Origin: Draconibacterium sp.
Lineage (GTDB): Bacteria > Bacteroidota > Bacteroidia > Bacteroidales > Prolixibacteraceae
Length of the DNA stretch: 45,218 bases
Reading direction: 5' to 3'
Assembly: GCA_011620585.1 (NCBI GenBank)
Contig: WOYV01000034.1
Coordinates: 1-45,218, forward strand
The translations under genes were made by a program, and so were the position numbers. How positions within the stretch are numbered: position 1 is the first letter of the stretch; each line of letters begins with the position of its first letter. Shown piece after piece: positions 7,729-15,668 of the stretch. Under the pieces are notes generated by a model, which saw only the letters and a list, made by a program, of their open reading frames with translations, made no database searches and had not been told where the DNA came from.

Positions 7729-10140
7729 CTATTTCTTTCTCAATCGTAATGCATTTGAAATCACTGAAACAGAGCTAAAACTCATGGCCGTTGCAGCAAT
7801 CAAAGGGCTCAGCAGAACGCCGAAAAACGGGAACAGTATTCCTGCGGCAACGGGCACACCCAGTGAGTTGTATACAAAAGCAAAAAACAGGTTTTGTTTA
7901 ATGTTAATCATCACTTTATGACTTAATTCACGGGCCCTGACAATACCGTTCAGGTCGCCTTTTACCAGCGTAATTTCGGCGCTTTGCATAGCAATATCAG
8001 TTCCTGTCCCCATGGCAATCCCGATGTTGGCCTGGGTAAGCGCAGGGGCATCGTTAATTCCGTCGCCGGCCATGGCCACAACATGACCCTGTTCCTGCAG
8101 TTCCTTTACTTTTTTGTATTTATCGTCGGGCAGGCAATCGGCTACAAATCCGTCGAGGTGCAACTCGTCGGCCACCGCTTTGGCGGTAAACTTATTATCA
8201 CCGGTAAGCATGTGTACTTTTATACCCAACCTTTGGAGTTCTTTAATGGCTTTTGCTGATGTTGGTTTGATGGTGTCGGCCACGCTAACTATTCCTTCCA
8301 CTGTATTCCCTGAAACCAGGTACATTACTGTTTGTCCGGTAGACTGCCAGTCCTGCGCTTCTTTTTGTGCTTCCCCGTTAATGCTGGCTCCAAAATCTTC
8401 CAACAAACGGTGGTTTCCCAGTCCTGTTTTTTGTTTCCGGTAAACTGCCTGTACGCCTTTCCCCGTTACCGACTCAAAACTTTCCAATTTTTCAAGTTGA
8501 ATATTTTTTTCTTTGGCGCCTTTCACAATGGCGTCGGCAATGGGGTGTTCGCTGTTGGCATCGATGGAAGCTGCCAGTTTCAGCACCTCTTCATCGCTCA
8601 TTTTGCCAAACGATTTGTAGTTTTTCAGCGAAGGTTTTCCCTCGGTAATGGTGCCGGTTTTATCAATGATCAGTGTGTCCACCTTGTTCATTTCCTCAAT
8701 GGCGCGGGCATCTTTTACCAACACACCCGACTGTGCCATTCTTCCAGAGCCCACCATAATCGACATGGGCGTAGCCAGTCCGAGTGCACACGGACAAGCA
8801 ACAATCAGCACGGCAATAGCATTTACAAAAGCATAAACATAAGCCGGTTCAGGCCCCCAAATTGCCCAGACGATAAATGTAAGAATGGAAATACTTACCA
8901 CAATCTGGACAAAATATTTGGCCACCACATCGGCCATCTTCTGAATGGGCGCTCGTGAGCGACTGGCTTCATTTACCATTTCCACAATTTGTGACAGCAA
9001 GGTGTCAGACCCCACTTTCTCAGCCTTCATTTCGAAAGCGGTTTTGCCGTTAATCGTTCCTCCTGTTACTTTATCGTCCACTGCTTTATCTGCCGGAATG
9101 GGTTCCCCGGTAATCATGCTTTCATCGATCACTGCATTTCCTTCGGTTATCACCCCGTCGACCGGTATTTTTTCGCCCGGTTTTACTTTCAGGATGTCGC
9201 CTTCGGTTACTTCTTCCAGCGGAATTTCCACCTCTTCCCCGTTGCGGATTACCCTTGCAATTGGAGGGACAAGCCCAAGCAAGGCTTTTATGGCGGAGTT
9301 GGTTTTGCTGTGTGCGCGCAACTCGAGTACCTGTCCGAGCAGTACCAGTGTTAATATTACGGCTGCTGCTTCAAAATACACATGTACATTTCCCTGATTA
9401 TCTTTAAACTGTGCCGGGAAAACATCTGGTATCAGCATGGCCAACACACTAAAAATGTAAGCCGCCCCCACGCCGATGGAAATAAGTGTCCACATATTTG
9501 GGCTGCGGCGCCGGACGGAACTCCATCCGCGTTTGAAAAAGTCCAGGCCTGCGTAAAATACAACCGGCGAAGCCAAAGCAAATTCAATCCAGCCCCATAC
9601 TTTTTTTGAAGCAAGGTTCTCAAGGTTTAATCCAAACACATCAGACATGGCGATGATAAACACAGGGACGCTTAAAGCCACTGCCAGCCAGAATTTCCGA
9701 AGCATTTTTTTATAGGCTTTTTCTTCTTCGCTTAAAACTTCACCCTTTTCAGGTACAAGATCCATCCCGCACTTGGGACAGCTTCCCGGGTGGTCTTGTT
9801 TGATTTCAGGATGCATCGGGCAGGTGTAAATGGTTTTGCTTTTTGCTGCCGTGCTTTCTTCTTTATTCAGGTGCATGCCACACACCGGGCAATCGCCGGG
9901 TTCGCCATACATCTTGTCGCCTTCGCAACGCATGGGACAGAAATATTTTCCCTTGCTTCCGGAACTGGTAGTTTCTTTATGTTGATGGTGTCCGTGATGG
10001 TGGTGATGCCCGTTGGTTTTTTGAATTTCTTCATCCACAGGAATCAAATGCATGTTACACACCGGGCAGTCGCCGGGTTCATCGTATGTTTTTTCGCCCT
10101 CACATTTCATGGGGCAGTAGTATTTTTTTTCTGTAGTCAT
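7729..10140 (-). CDS. copA: Copper-exporting P1B-type ATPase with three N-terminal heavy-metal-binding motifs
   Basis: P1B-1 ATPase of 803 residues that pumps Cu(I)/Ag(I) from the cytosol to the periplasm. Instead of CxxC HMA domains the N-terminus carries three short CPM...GDCPxCxM-type modules: residues 7-32 (C9, C13, C25, C28), 66-90 (C68, C72, C84, C87) and 105-130 (C107, C121, C124). A His stretch (HHHHHGHHQH) lies between the first two. The pump core is complete: TGEP at 344-347, the transmembrane CPC at 449-451, the phosphorylation site DKTGT with D493, SEHP at 530-533, and GDGINDAP. It follows the SHOCT gene by 24 bases, and the two probably share the promoter at 10454-10490. Copper/silver is assigned from CPC and context; substrate preference is otherwise inferred. 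Confidence 0.96.
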   Translation of the reverse strand: MTTEKKYYCPMKCEGEKTYDEPGDCPVCNMHLIPVDEEIQKTNGHHHHHGHHQHKETTSSGSKGKYFCPMRCEGDKMYGEPGDCPVCGMHLNKEESTAAKSKTIYTCPMHPEIKQDHPGSCPKCGMDLVPEKGEVLSEEEKAYKKMLRKFWLAVALSVPVFIIAMSDVFGLNLENLASKKVWGWIEFALASPVVFYAGLDFFKRGWSSVRRRSPNMWTLISIGVGAAYIFSVLAMLIPDVFPAQFKDNQGNVHVYFEAAAVILTLVLLGQVLELRAHSKTNSAIKALLGLVPPIARVIRNGEEVEIPLEEVTEGDILKVKPGEKIPVDGVITEGNAVIDESMITGEPIPADKAVDDKVTGGTINGKTAFEMKAEKVGSDTLLSQIVEMVNEASRSRAPIQKMADVVAKYFVQIVVSISILTFIVWAIWGPEPAYVYAFVNAIAVLIVACPCALGLATPMSIMVGSGRMAQSGVLVKDARAIEEMNKVDTLIIDKTGTITEGKPSLKNYKSFGKMSDEEVLKLAASIDANSEHPIADAIVKGAKEKNIQLEKLESFESVTGKGVQAVYRKQKTGLGNHRLLEDFGASINGEAQKEAQDWQSTGQTVMYLVSGNTVEGIVSVADTIKPTSAKAIKELQRLGIKVHMLTGDNKFTAKAVADELHLDGFVADCLPDDKYKKVKELQEQGHVVAMAGDGINDAPALTQANIGIAMGTGTDIAMQSAEITLVKGDLNGIVRARELSHKVMINIKQNLFFAFVYNSLGVPVAAGILFPFFGVLLSPLIAATAMSFSSVSVISNALRLRKK

Positions 10141-10164
10141 ATCGTAGTTTTTTTACTGTTCCCG

Positions 10165-10419
10165 TTAAAACAAGGAGAGAACGTGTTTTTTTTCTTCAAA
10201 CTCTTCTTTGTTAATCTCACCCCGGGCATATCGTTCTTTCAATATGTCGAGAGCGGATTTTTTTTCTGTTGGAGTGGCGTTTTGGCCGGTATTAATTCCT
10301 CTGGTAACTGCCCAGATAATAACTATCAAAACTACAATTCCGAGTATCCAGGCAAGGCCCATTCCCCAGCCCATTCCGTGTATTCCATTCATTCCAGATC
10401 CATATAATCCGTACATCAT
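10165..10419 (-). CDS. SHOCT-domain small membrane protein
   Basis: Protein of 84 residues with a Gly/Met-rich N-terminus ([21 protein letters not shown]), one membrane segment at about 22-43, and a C-terminal SHOCT helix pair ([23 protein letters not shown]). SHOCT domains are short oligomerisation or tethering modules; a copy next to a copper ATPase is common in Bacteroidota. The Met/His/Gly head could bind Cu(I) on the periplasmic side. Unusually for this phylum, a perfect AAAGGAGG lies six bases before the first of two consecutive ATG codons. copA starts 24 bases downstream, so the two genes are almost certainly co-transcribed. Confidence 0.82.
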   Translation of the reverse strand: MMYGLYGSGMNGIHGMGWGMGLAWILGIVVLIVIIWAVTRGINTGQNATPTEKKSALDILKERYARGEINKEEFEEKKHVLSLF

Positions 10420-10425
10420 GATGTG

Positions 10426-10433
10426 CCTCCTTT
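10426..10433 (-). promoter_or_regulatory. Strong Shine-Dalgarno sequence before the SHOCT gene
   Basis: AAAGGAGG on the minus strand, six bases from the ATG at 10419. Most genes in this window have no such site, so this gene probably has atypically strong initiation or a recent foreign origin. Confidence 0.6.
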
Positions 10434-10453
10434 CATTCTTTAAATTAATACTG

Positions 10454-10490
10454 TAAAGGTAATTGTTACTGCTACTGAAAGTGTTACACT
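10454..10490 (-). promoter_or_regulatory. Candidate promoter and operator of the SHOCT-copA unit
   Basis: On the minus strand a palindrome AGTGTAACACT (10480-10490) lies 18 bases upstream of TACCTTTA (10454-10461), which matches seven of eight positions of the Bacteroidota TAnnTTTG element. The palindrome thus occupies the -33 position, where an activator would bind. Its AGTGT...AC core resembles the repeats before the second HMA-AraC gene (20893-20919) and before the CoA-disulfide reductase (23180-23200). Confidence 0.5.
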
Positions 10491-10522
10491 ATTTTTAGAT
10501 TGATTTATATGATTTTAATGTA

Positions 10523-11083
10523 TTACACATCGTTTAACGATTTGCGCTTTTCTTCTCCGAGTTTCTTGAAATAGGAAGGCGTAAATCCGGTCACTTTTTT
10601 AAACTGGCCTGATAAATGGGCCACGCTGCTGTAACCCAGTTCCCAGGCGATTTCGCTTAATGTTTTTTCGTCGTACACCAGCAATTCTTTTACACGTTCG
10701 ATTTTCAGGTTAATCAGGTGTTTCTCAATGGTGGTGCCTTCAACCGATGAAAAAAGTGAACTCAGGTAGGGATAATCCAGGTTCAGTTTGTTGGTGAGGT
10801 AGTCTGAAAAGTTCATTTCATTTTCCCCGTTGTGCTGATAAATATAATCGATAGAAATGGTCTTGATCTCTTCAATAATCCTGCTCTTTGAACCGTGAAT
10901 GATTTCAAAACCCACTTTTTTTAACTTCTCGCTGATATGCTCCAGTTTTTCCGGTTCAATTTCTTTCGAAGTTTTCACCTTGCCTAACTGAATATGTTCG
11001 ACTTTAATTCCTTCGTTATCGAATATTTGCGAAACCGCCATGATACAACGGTTACAAACCATATTTTTGATGTTGATATCCAT
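10523..11083 (-). CDS. HMA-AraC fusion transcriptional regulator (copy 1)
   Basis: Protein of 186 residues. The first 68 or so form an HMA-like metal-binding domain opening with KNMVCNRC (C10, C13). The C-terminal half is an AraC/XylS double helix-turn-helix with LSEIAWELGYSSVAHLSGQF and FKKVTGFTPSYFKK. The likely role is a Cu(I)- or thiol-responsive activator of the flanking efflux genes, the metal being bound by the N-terminal CxxC as in CopZ. It starts 16 bases after the PII-like gene and is probably co-transcribed with it. It is a clear paralogue of the protein at 20292-20870, from the KNMVC.RC motif to the helix-turn-helix. No effector is known from the sequence; zinc or a redox signal is also possible. 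Confidence 0.85.
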   Translation of the reverse strand: MDINIKNMVCNRCIMAVSQIFDNEGIKVEHIQLGKVKTSKEIEPEKLEHISEKLKKVGFEIIHGSKSRIIEEIKTISIDYIYQHNGENEMNFSDYLTNKLNLDYPYLSSLFSSVEGTTIEKHLINLKIERVKELLVYDEKTLSEIAWELGYSSVAHLSGQFKKVTGFTPSYFKKLGEEKRKSLNDV

Positions 11084-11098
11084 GGTTTCTGTTTTAAA

Positions 11099-11440
11099 TT
11101 ATACTACCATTATCCCTTGTTCATCGGTGCGTACTTTATACACTTCATCCACCGGCGAAACGATGATCATTCCGTCACCCCGGTACCCGGTGCGGCCGTG
11201 CTGACGGATGAGTTTTACCACCGGTTCCACATGTTCTTCGGCTACCAGTATTTCGAGTTTAACTACCCGGTAAGCATCTGCAAAAGGATACTTGTTACTG
11301 ATGTGTTCTTTTTCGTGATCGGAATACTGCCCTGTACCTTCACACTCCACAAAAGTCATGCAGCAGTAACCCTCTTTTTTCAGGGCGTTGTGTACATCTT
11401 CTGTCATCCGGTGTCGTATGTAAGCTTTTATTAGTTTCAT
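11099..11440 (-). CDS. PII-like signalling protein linked to metal efflux
   Basis: Protein of 113 residues with the GlnB/PII fold. The N-terminal strand MKLIKAYIRHRMTEDVHNALKK, the strand VVKLEILVAEEHVEPVVKLI, and the C-terminal signature TGYRGDGMIIVSPVDEVYKVRT (the TGxxGDG nucleotide loop) are all visible. The T-loop region (about 36-58) differs from nitrogen-type PII: it is rich in His, Asp and Glu and has no obvious counterpart of the uridylylated Tyr51. A PII subgroup (PII-NG) has been described as linked to CusABC-type efflux genes, and this copy fits it by context. It may bind a nucleotide and possibly a metal to modulate the pump. It lies between a terminator hairpin and the HMA-AraC gene. 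Confidence 0.83.
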   Translation of the reverse strand: MKLIKAYIRHRMTEDVHNALKKEGYCCMTFVECEGTGQYSDHEKEHISNKYPFADAYRVVKLEILVAEEHVEPVVKLIRQHGRTGYRGDGMIIVSPVDEVYKVRTDEQGIMVV

Positions 11441-11476
11441 GATTTATTCTTTTAAAATTTTAATTACAAGAGAATT

Positions 11477-11525
11477 AAAGACCGAAGTTTCCCCCCAACC
11501 ATCCACTTCCTGCTTCGGTCTTTTT
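11477..11525. terminator. Perfect 11-bp intrinsic terminator hairpin
   Basis: AAAGACCGAAG (11477-11487) pairs perfectly with CTTCGGTCTTT (11513-11523) across a 25-base loop; T residues follow on the plus strand and a shorter T run on the minus strand. On the minus strand it would end the transcript coming from the Cus operon through the small Cys-rich gene. The PII-like gene downstream would then be a separate or partly attenuated unit. Confidence 0.7.
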
Positions 11526-11535
11526 ACCTTCCCCC

Positions 11536-11736
11536 TTAGTTTTCTTTTTCCGGACAATTTGCAACATCTTTTATTCCACAGCTTGTACAGCCCGAATTTG
11601 AATCTGAAATGCCATCATCGGGAGCACAAGAATGGTGTGTAAATGTTGCATCCTTATCAAAAAGCAATTTTACCCCAAGCGCCAGCATCGTGAAGGCCAC
11701 CAGGATAAGTGTCATTATGAAAATTTTTAAATACAT
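11536..11736 (-). CDS. Small membrane-anchored Cys-rich protein
   Basis: Protein of 66 residues with one membrane segment (about 4-26) and a hydrophilic tail with His-His-Ser-Cys, then GCTSCG and NCPEKEN: four cysteines and two histidines in about 30 residues. The layout, a membrane anchor then a Cys motif, recalls the short Cys-rich proteins of the NqrM type, but homology is not certain. A GGAG lies seven bases before the ATG, again unusual for the phylum. Placed between a Met/His-rich lipoprotein and the PII-like gene, it may bind copper at the membrane. Function not established. Confidence 0.65.
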   Translation of the reverse strand: MYLKIFIMTLILVAFTMLALGVKLLFDKDATFTHHSCAPDDGISDSNSGCTSCGIKDVANCPEKEN

Positions 11737-11844
11737 AAGGCGCTCCTTTCTTTATTCATTTTTCACCTTTTCTCTTTTAAATTTACTAAATTATTGACTG
11801 TCAGCCGTTATGTAATTTTTGAAAAGATTTATACAATTTTGCTT

Positions 11845-12375
11845 TTATCGACTTTTTTCTCCTTGAAAGTCAAGCATGTATTGGTTGTCTCCATCTGTCG
11901 TTTGAAAGCGGTAACCAAACGTATGGTTCATCATATCGAATCCTCCAAAGTGTTCATCTTCCAGCTGGTGTTCGTCACTAAGGTGATGCTGCCAGGGGGT
12001 TTCCCCGTTTTGAATGTCACCCATCATGCCGCCGCCCATGTGACCCTGGCCCATCATATGCCCGTACATTTCCTCAAAGGCGTTGCCGGTTAAGCAGACC
12101 ATCACACTGTCGTTGTTGTTGTAGTAATTGAGCATGAAAGTGGTATCCAGTTCATCGCCGTAACAGTGGACTTCAATCAATCCATCGCTGGTTTTTGAAA
12201 TATCGGCAGTAGCATTGCTGGTGCCGATAATTGTACCGGTGGCACTTTTATTTGTCAAAATACCGGAGTAAGTTCCTTCGATTGAATTATCAATTGGTTC
12301 ATCTGTTTTATTACAAGCAGCCAATCCAATTATTATGGCCACTACTAGAAATAACTTTGTTCTTGTTTTCATCAT
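11845..12375 (-). CDS. Met/His-rich periplasmic lipoprotein
   Basis: Protein of 176 residues from the MMKTRTK start. This start gives a proper lipoprotein signal with an LAAC lipobox (Cys at residue 21), unlike the frame opening at 12405. After the signal comes a beta-rich region (EGTYSGILTNKSATGT, TADISKTSDGLIEVHCYG, TFMLNYY), then a Met/His/Gly cluster (YGHMMGQGHMGGGMMGD) and another His-rich stretch. Clusters of this kind bind Cu(I) and Cu(II). The gene follows cusB by 60 bases on the same strand and is likely part of the operon. It could be a periplasmic copper sponge or a donor to CusB. The fold is not recognised beyond this. Confidence 0.75.
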   Translation of the reverse strand: MMKTRTKLFLVVAIIIGLAACNKTDEPIDNSIEGTYSGILTNKSATGTIIGTSNATADISKTSDGLIEVHCYGDELDTTFMLNYYNNNDSVMVCLTGNAFEEMYGHMMGQGHMGGGMMGDIQNGETPWQHHLSDEHQLEDEHFGGFDMMNHTFGYRFQTTDGDNQYMLDFQGEKSR

Positions 12376-12435
12376 TTTATGATTTAAAATTTTAAATAAC
12401 CTCAAGGTGTCGAAGCTCTTTTTTACAAGTCTCTT

Positions 12436-14229
12436 TTATTTTATCGAATCTTTGTTTTCCCCACAATTCAGCATCATATCTCCGAAATAAGGATTCCGGA
12501 TTTCCTCTGTTTCACTGATCCAGTAAGCGCCCTTATTATCAAAAGCCATCGGGCAGAACTGGTAATACGCCGTCTCATTTTCTAAACCAAACATTTTCAG
12601 ACTTTTGTAAAAAGCATTATTAAATTTTGAAAATGCTTCCCGTTGTTTTTCAATATCGCTTTCAGAACGAATTGCCTTTATTGAACTGTTCAGGGTTTTT
12701 AGCTGGTTCATCCAGGCCATATGAGCGTCGTCCTTCAGCAATTCCATATCAACTGCCTGGATAGCTGATTCAACTTTCTTTGCCTCCTCGTTCACTTTTC
12801 CAGGATCGGATTCCACAAAAGCATCTTTCATTTTGATGTAAGTATCGTAAACGCTTGTTAGCTGGGCTTTAAACTTCGGATTAGTTTCAACGGGTTCTGC
12901 TTTTGCTTCCGAACTTGTTGTTGTTTCGCCACTCATATCCATTCCGGGCATACTTCCCGAAGATAATTTTTCGCCGGACTGGTTCATCATACTTGTTTTT
13001 CCTGCCAACTGGGCAGCTGCATCCACACTAAAAGTTCCGTTCGTCACAATTTCTTCACCTTCCTTTAGTCCTTCAACTACAACATAAGTATCTTTCGTGG
13101 AGGCACCCAGCGTAATTTCACGCATTTTAAACGAAGGCTTTTCTGCCCCCGGAATTTTCACATAAACTACCGATCGTGTTCCGGTCCATAAAACAGCCGT
13201 TTGTGGAATAGTCAGTTGTTCGCCACCGGCTTTTAACACCGAATGAACCGTTCCGTTGATAAACATTTCAGGTTTCAATTCCAGGCCCGGATTTGGCAAT
13301 TCTATCCTCACTTTAACAACCCTTGTGTTGGGATCAACAAGCGGGTCGATAAATGAAATTTTCCCTTTAAATGTTTTTCCGGGAATTGCCTGAGTTGTAA
13401 ATTCTACCTGCTGATTTAATGAAATCCATGCCAGGTCTGATTCGTAAGCATCAAAAACGCCCCAAACTTTTGATAAATCGGTTACATCGAACAAAACCGC
13501 ACCTTTTGAAATATAATCTCCTTTGTTTACTTTCAGGTTCACAACAATTCCTGAAGTGTTGGCATAAATGTCGAAGGTTGAAGTTACGTTCCCCGATTTT
13601 TCAAGTGCATTGATTTGTTCGTCAGAAAGTTTCCAGTTGCGCAGTTTTTCGCGGGCGGCTTCCACTAATGCCGGGTATTTATCTTTTAACGAAAGCGCTT
13701 CAAGCAGTTCTTTTTGTGCAGTTACCAGCTCGGGCGAATAGATTCTGGCAATCAGTTGTCCTTTTTTAACCTGTTGGCCGGTAACATTAACCATCAGTTC
13801 CTCAAGACGGCCTGGAACATGCGCCGTTTGCGATTGTTTCAGCCGTTCATCAACCTGTATTTTCCCGTATAAAAGAATGTTTTTTGATGATGAACCTTTA
13901 GCAACCACTGCGGTTTGTACCTCCGCCAGTTTCATGGCCGACTCACTAATCTGAATTGCCTGGTCGTCAATTTCAACATCCGAATTTTTAAGCGGAATTA
14001 AATCCATTCCGCAAATCGGGCAATCACCCGGTTCGTCCATTCTTATTTGCGGATGCATCGAACAGGTCCAGATGGTATGTTCTTCTTCTGAATGTTCATG
14101 AACTTCGGGTTCTGTTGTTTTTACTGTTGTTTCTGAATGGTGAAAAACCAACCAACCGAGAAATAGTCCCGCGATAACCAGTAATGCGGCTTTTACATAT
14201 GTATTTGATAATAAATCTTTTGCTTTCAT
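12436..14229 (-). CDS. cusB: CusB-type periplasmic adaptor with N-terminal metal-binding motif and C-terminal DUF3347
   Basis: Membrane-fusion protein of 597 residues linking the CusA-type pump to its outer-membrane channel. Order: membrane anchor (about 12-30), heavy-metal-binding module WTCSMHPQIRMDEPGDCPIC (C56, C70, C73), the adaptor core with its lipoyl/hairpin/beta-barrel parts (about 90-400, e.g. YANTSGIVVNLKVNKGDYI), a Met-rich linker (about 413-433, SMPGMDM), and a C-terminal DUF3347 domain (about 452-590) with FCPMAFDNKGAYW and GDMMLNCG (C559, C589). E. coli CusB is much shorter (about 400 residues), so both ends add metal sites. The start lies one base after the TolC-type stop, so the genes are tightly coupled. 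Confidence 0.94.
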   Translation of the reverse strand: MKAKDLLSNTYVKAALLVIAGLFLGWLVFHHSETTVKTTEPEVHEHSEEEHTIWTCSMHPQIRMDEPGDCPICGMDLIPLKNSDVEIDDQAIQISESAMKLAEVQTAVVAKGSSSKNILLYGKIQVDERLKQSQTAHVPGRLEELMVNVTGQQVKKGQLIARIYSPELVTAQKELLEALSLKDKYPALVEAAREKLRNWKLSDEQINALEKSGNVTSTFDIYANTSGIVVNLKVNKGDYISKGAVLFDVTDLSKVWGVFDAYESDLAWISLNQQVEFTTQAIPGKTFKGKISFIDPLVDPNTRVVKVRIELPNPGLELKPEMFINGTVHSVLKAGGEQLTIPQTAVLWTGTRSVVYVKIPGAEKPSFKMREITLGASTKDTYVVVEGLKEGEEIVTNGTFSVDAAAQLAGKTSMMNQSGEKLSSGSMPGMDMSGETTTSSEAKAEPVETNPKFKAQLTSVYDTYIKMKDAFVESDPGKVNEEAKKVESAIQAVDMELLKDDAHMAWMNQLKTLNSSIKAIRSESDIEKQREAFSKFNNAFYKSLKMFGLENETAYYQFCPMAFDNKGAYWISETEEIRNPYFGDMMLNCGENKDSIK

Positions 14230-14230
14230 T

Positions 14231-15664
14231 TTAATTGATTTTTACTGAGTTCATTAATTTTTCAGCCAATGCAACCGAAGTATTATAATCGGTAATTGCC
14301 TCAACGTGTTTAAATCCGTAATCGAGGACTTTGTATTGCATCCGAACCACTTCTTCAAAACCGGCTCCTGTGTTGGCAAAATCAGAGAGGATTAAGTCGC
14401 GTGTTTTTTGGGCCAGCTCTTCCTGCTCTTTGTACAAGCCAATTCGTCTTTCAGCATCGTCAAGATTTTGAATAAAACTGCGGTACTGTACCTTCAGGTT
14501 ATTTTGTAAACTTATGGTTTGCTGTTTTGCGGCTTCCTGCATCAATTGTGCTTCTTTTTGCATGGCATCATATTTTTTGCGGTAAATCGGGATGGTAACT
14601 GAAACCATCGGCATTATCATGTCATTTCCATTCATCATGAATGTATTTCCTTCACGTTTTTGGTTAACCATATAATTCAGTCCCACACCAAGCATCGGAA
14701 GCCCCATTCGCTGAGCTTTTTGTTCCATCATTTCGTATGAAGAAACCTCGCTATTAAGCATCATCAGCATCGGATTGTTGGTGAGAATACTATCGGCAAT
14801 GGCCAGTTTTTTGGAAGGTAAGGGCTCAATTGCAAGCGAATCGCCGATTGTTACCGAAATATTCTGGTCGCGGTTGAGCAGCGAATTGAAAGCTATCTCC
14901 GTTGTTAAGCGCTGGTCTTTTAACAGCTCCAGTTTGTTTTGCTGTTCCAGTATCTCCATTTTAATGCGGAGAACATCCTGTAGCCCGGTTGCCGTATTTC
15001 CCATTCCTGTTGGCATTGAATTGGCTGGCATATTTGCCGTTGATGAAGTTGGTGTATTTTGTGAAGATGCCATTCCATTCATTTCACCTCCCGAAGCATT
15101 CATATTTCCGCTTGAAGCAGTACTCATGGCGCCGGAATTAGTTGAACTTGCCCCGGTTGTCGGCGACTGAAATTTTACCAGCGCAAGTTTTTCCAGCGAT
15201 TCAAGTAATTCTATGTTTTCTTTTACAAGAATGATTTCACGGTCGAGCTTCATTAACTGGTACCAGTTGGTTTTTACCTGGTAAAAGAGGTCAGCTTTGG
15301 CTGCATTAAAAACTTCATATTTGGCTTTTGCCATTTCAGATGCTTCATCTTTTGCTAATTGAAGTGTTCCAAACCATGGAAACATTTGCATCACCTGAAT
15401 ATTCCCGACCTGGTTGCCGCCCATGATTGCCATTGGTTTGATAAAAAAACCAAACGAGGCCTGCGGGTCGGGCAGCGTTCCAACCTGTGGAACTTTTTCG
15501 AGCGAAGCCAGGTATTGATTGAATGATGCTTTTAACCCGGGATTGTTTTTGGCCGCAAATACCAGCGCCGAATCAAGTGCAAATGTGCCAGCTTGCTGTG
15601 CAAAACCCCTTACGAAAGCCAGTATCAGGATGAGCGTTACAATATATATTTTTATATTCTTCAT
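14231..15664 (-). CDS. TolC-family outer-membrane channel with Met-rich insertion
   Basis: Outer-membrane efflux protein of 477 residues. The start at 15664 (MKNIKIYIVTL) gives a clean signal peptide ending FAQQ and lies just after the cusA stop; the upstream ATG at 15679 would overlap cusA. TolC-type coiled-coil repeats are visible (SALVFAAKNNPGLKASFNQY in the first half, DDAERRIGLYKEQEELAQ in the second). Between them, at about residues 175-230, is a low-complexity insertion rich in Ser, Asn, Gly and Met (MSTASSGNMNASGGEMNGM and on). It lies where the helices of the first half turn, so it may face the periplasmic adaptor and bind copper. It completes a tripartite CusCBA-like pump. Confidence 0.92.
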   Translation of the reverse strand: MKNIKIYIVTLILILAFVRGFAQQAGTFALDSALVFAAKNNPGLKASFNQYLASLEKVPQVGTLPDPQASFGFFIKPMAIMGGNQVGNIQVMQMFPWFGTLQLAKDEASEMAKAKYEVFNAAKADLFYQVKTNWYQLMKLDREIILVKENIELLESLEKLALVKFQSPTTGASSTNSGAMSTASSGNMNASGGEMNGMASSQNTPTSSTANMPANSMPTGMGNTATGLQDVLRIKMEILEQQNKLELLKDQRLTTEIAFNSLLNRDQNISVTIGDSLAIEPLPSKKLAIADSILTNNPMLMMLNSEVSSYEMMEQKAQRMGLPMLGVGLNYMVNQKREGNTFMMNGNDMIMPMVSVTIPIYRKKYDAMQKEAQLMQEAAKQQTISLQNNLKVQYRSFIQNLDDAERRIGLYKEQEELAQKTRDLILSDFANTGAGFEEVVRMQYKVLDYGFKHVEAITDYNTSVALAEKLMNSVKIN

Positions 15665-15668
15665 GACA

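Noticed and set aside
7984-8958. Several long plus-strand frames inside copA
   Set aside because: Antisense shadows of a well-conserved ATPase gene; their translations show no domain.
9790-10407. Plus-strand frame of 205 codons over the copA 5' end
   Set aside because: Antisense to the metal-binding modules; the Phe/His-rich translation reflects the complementary codons.
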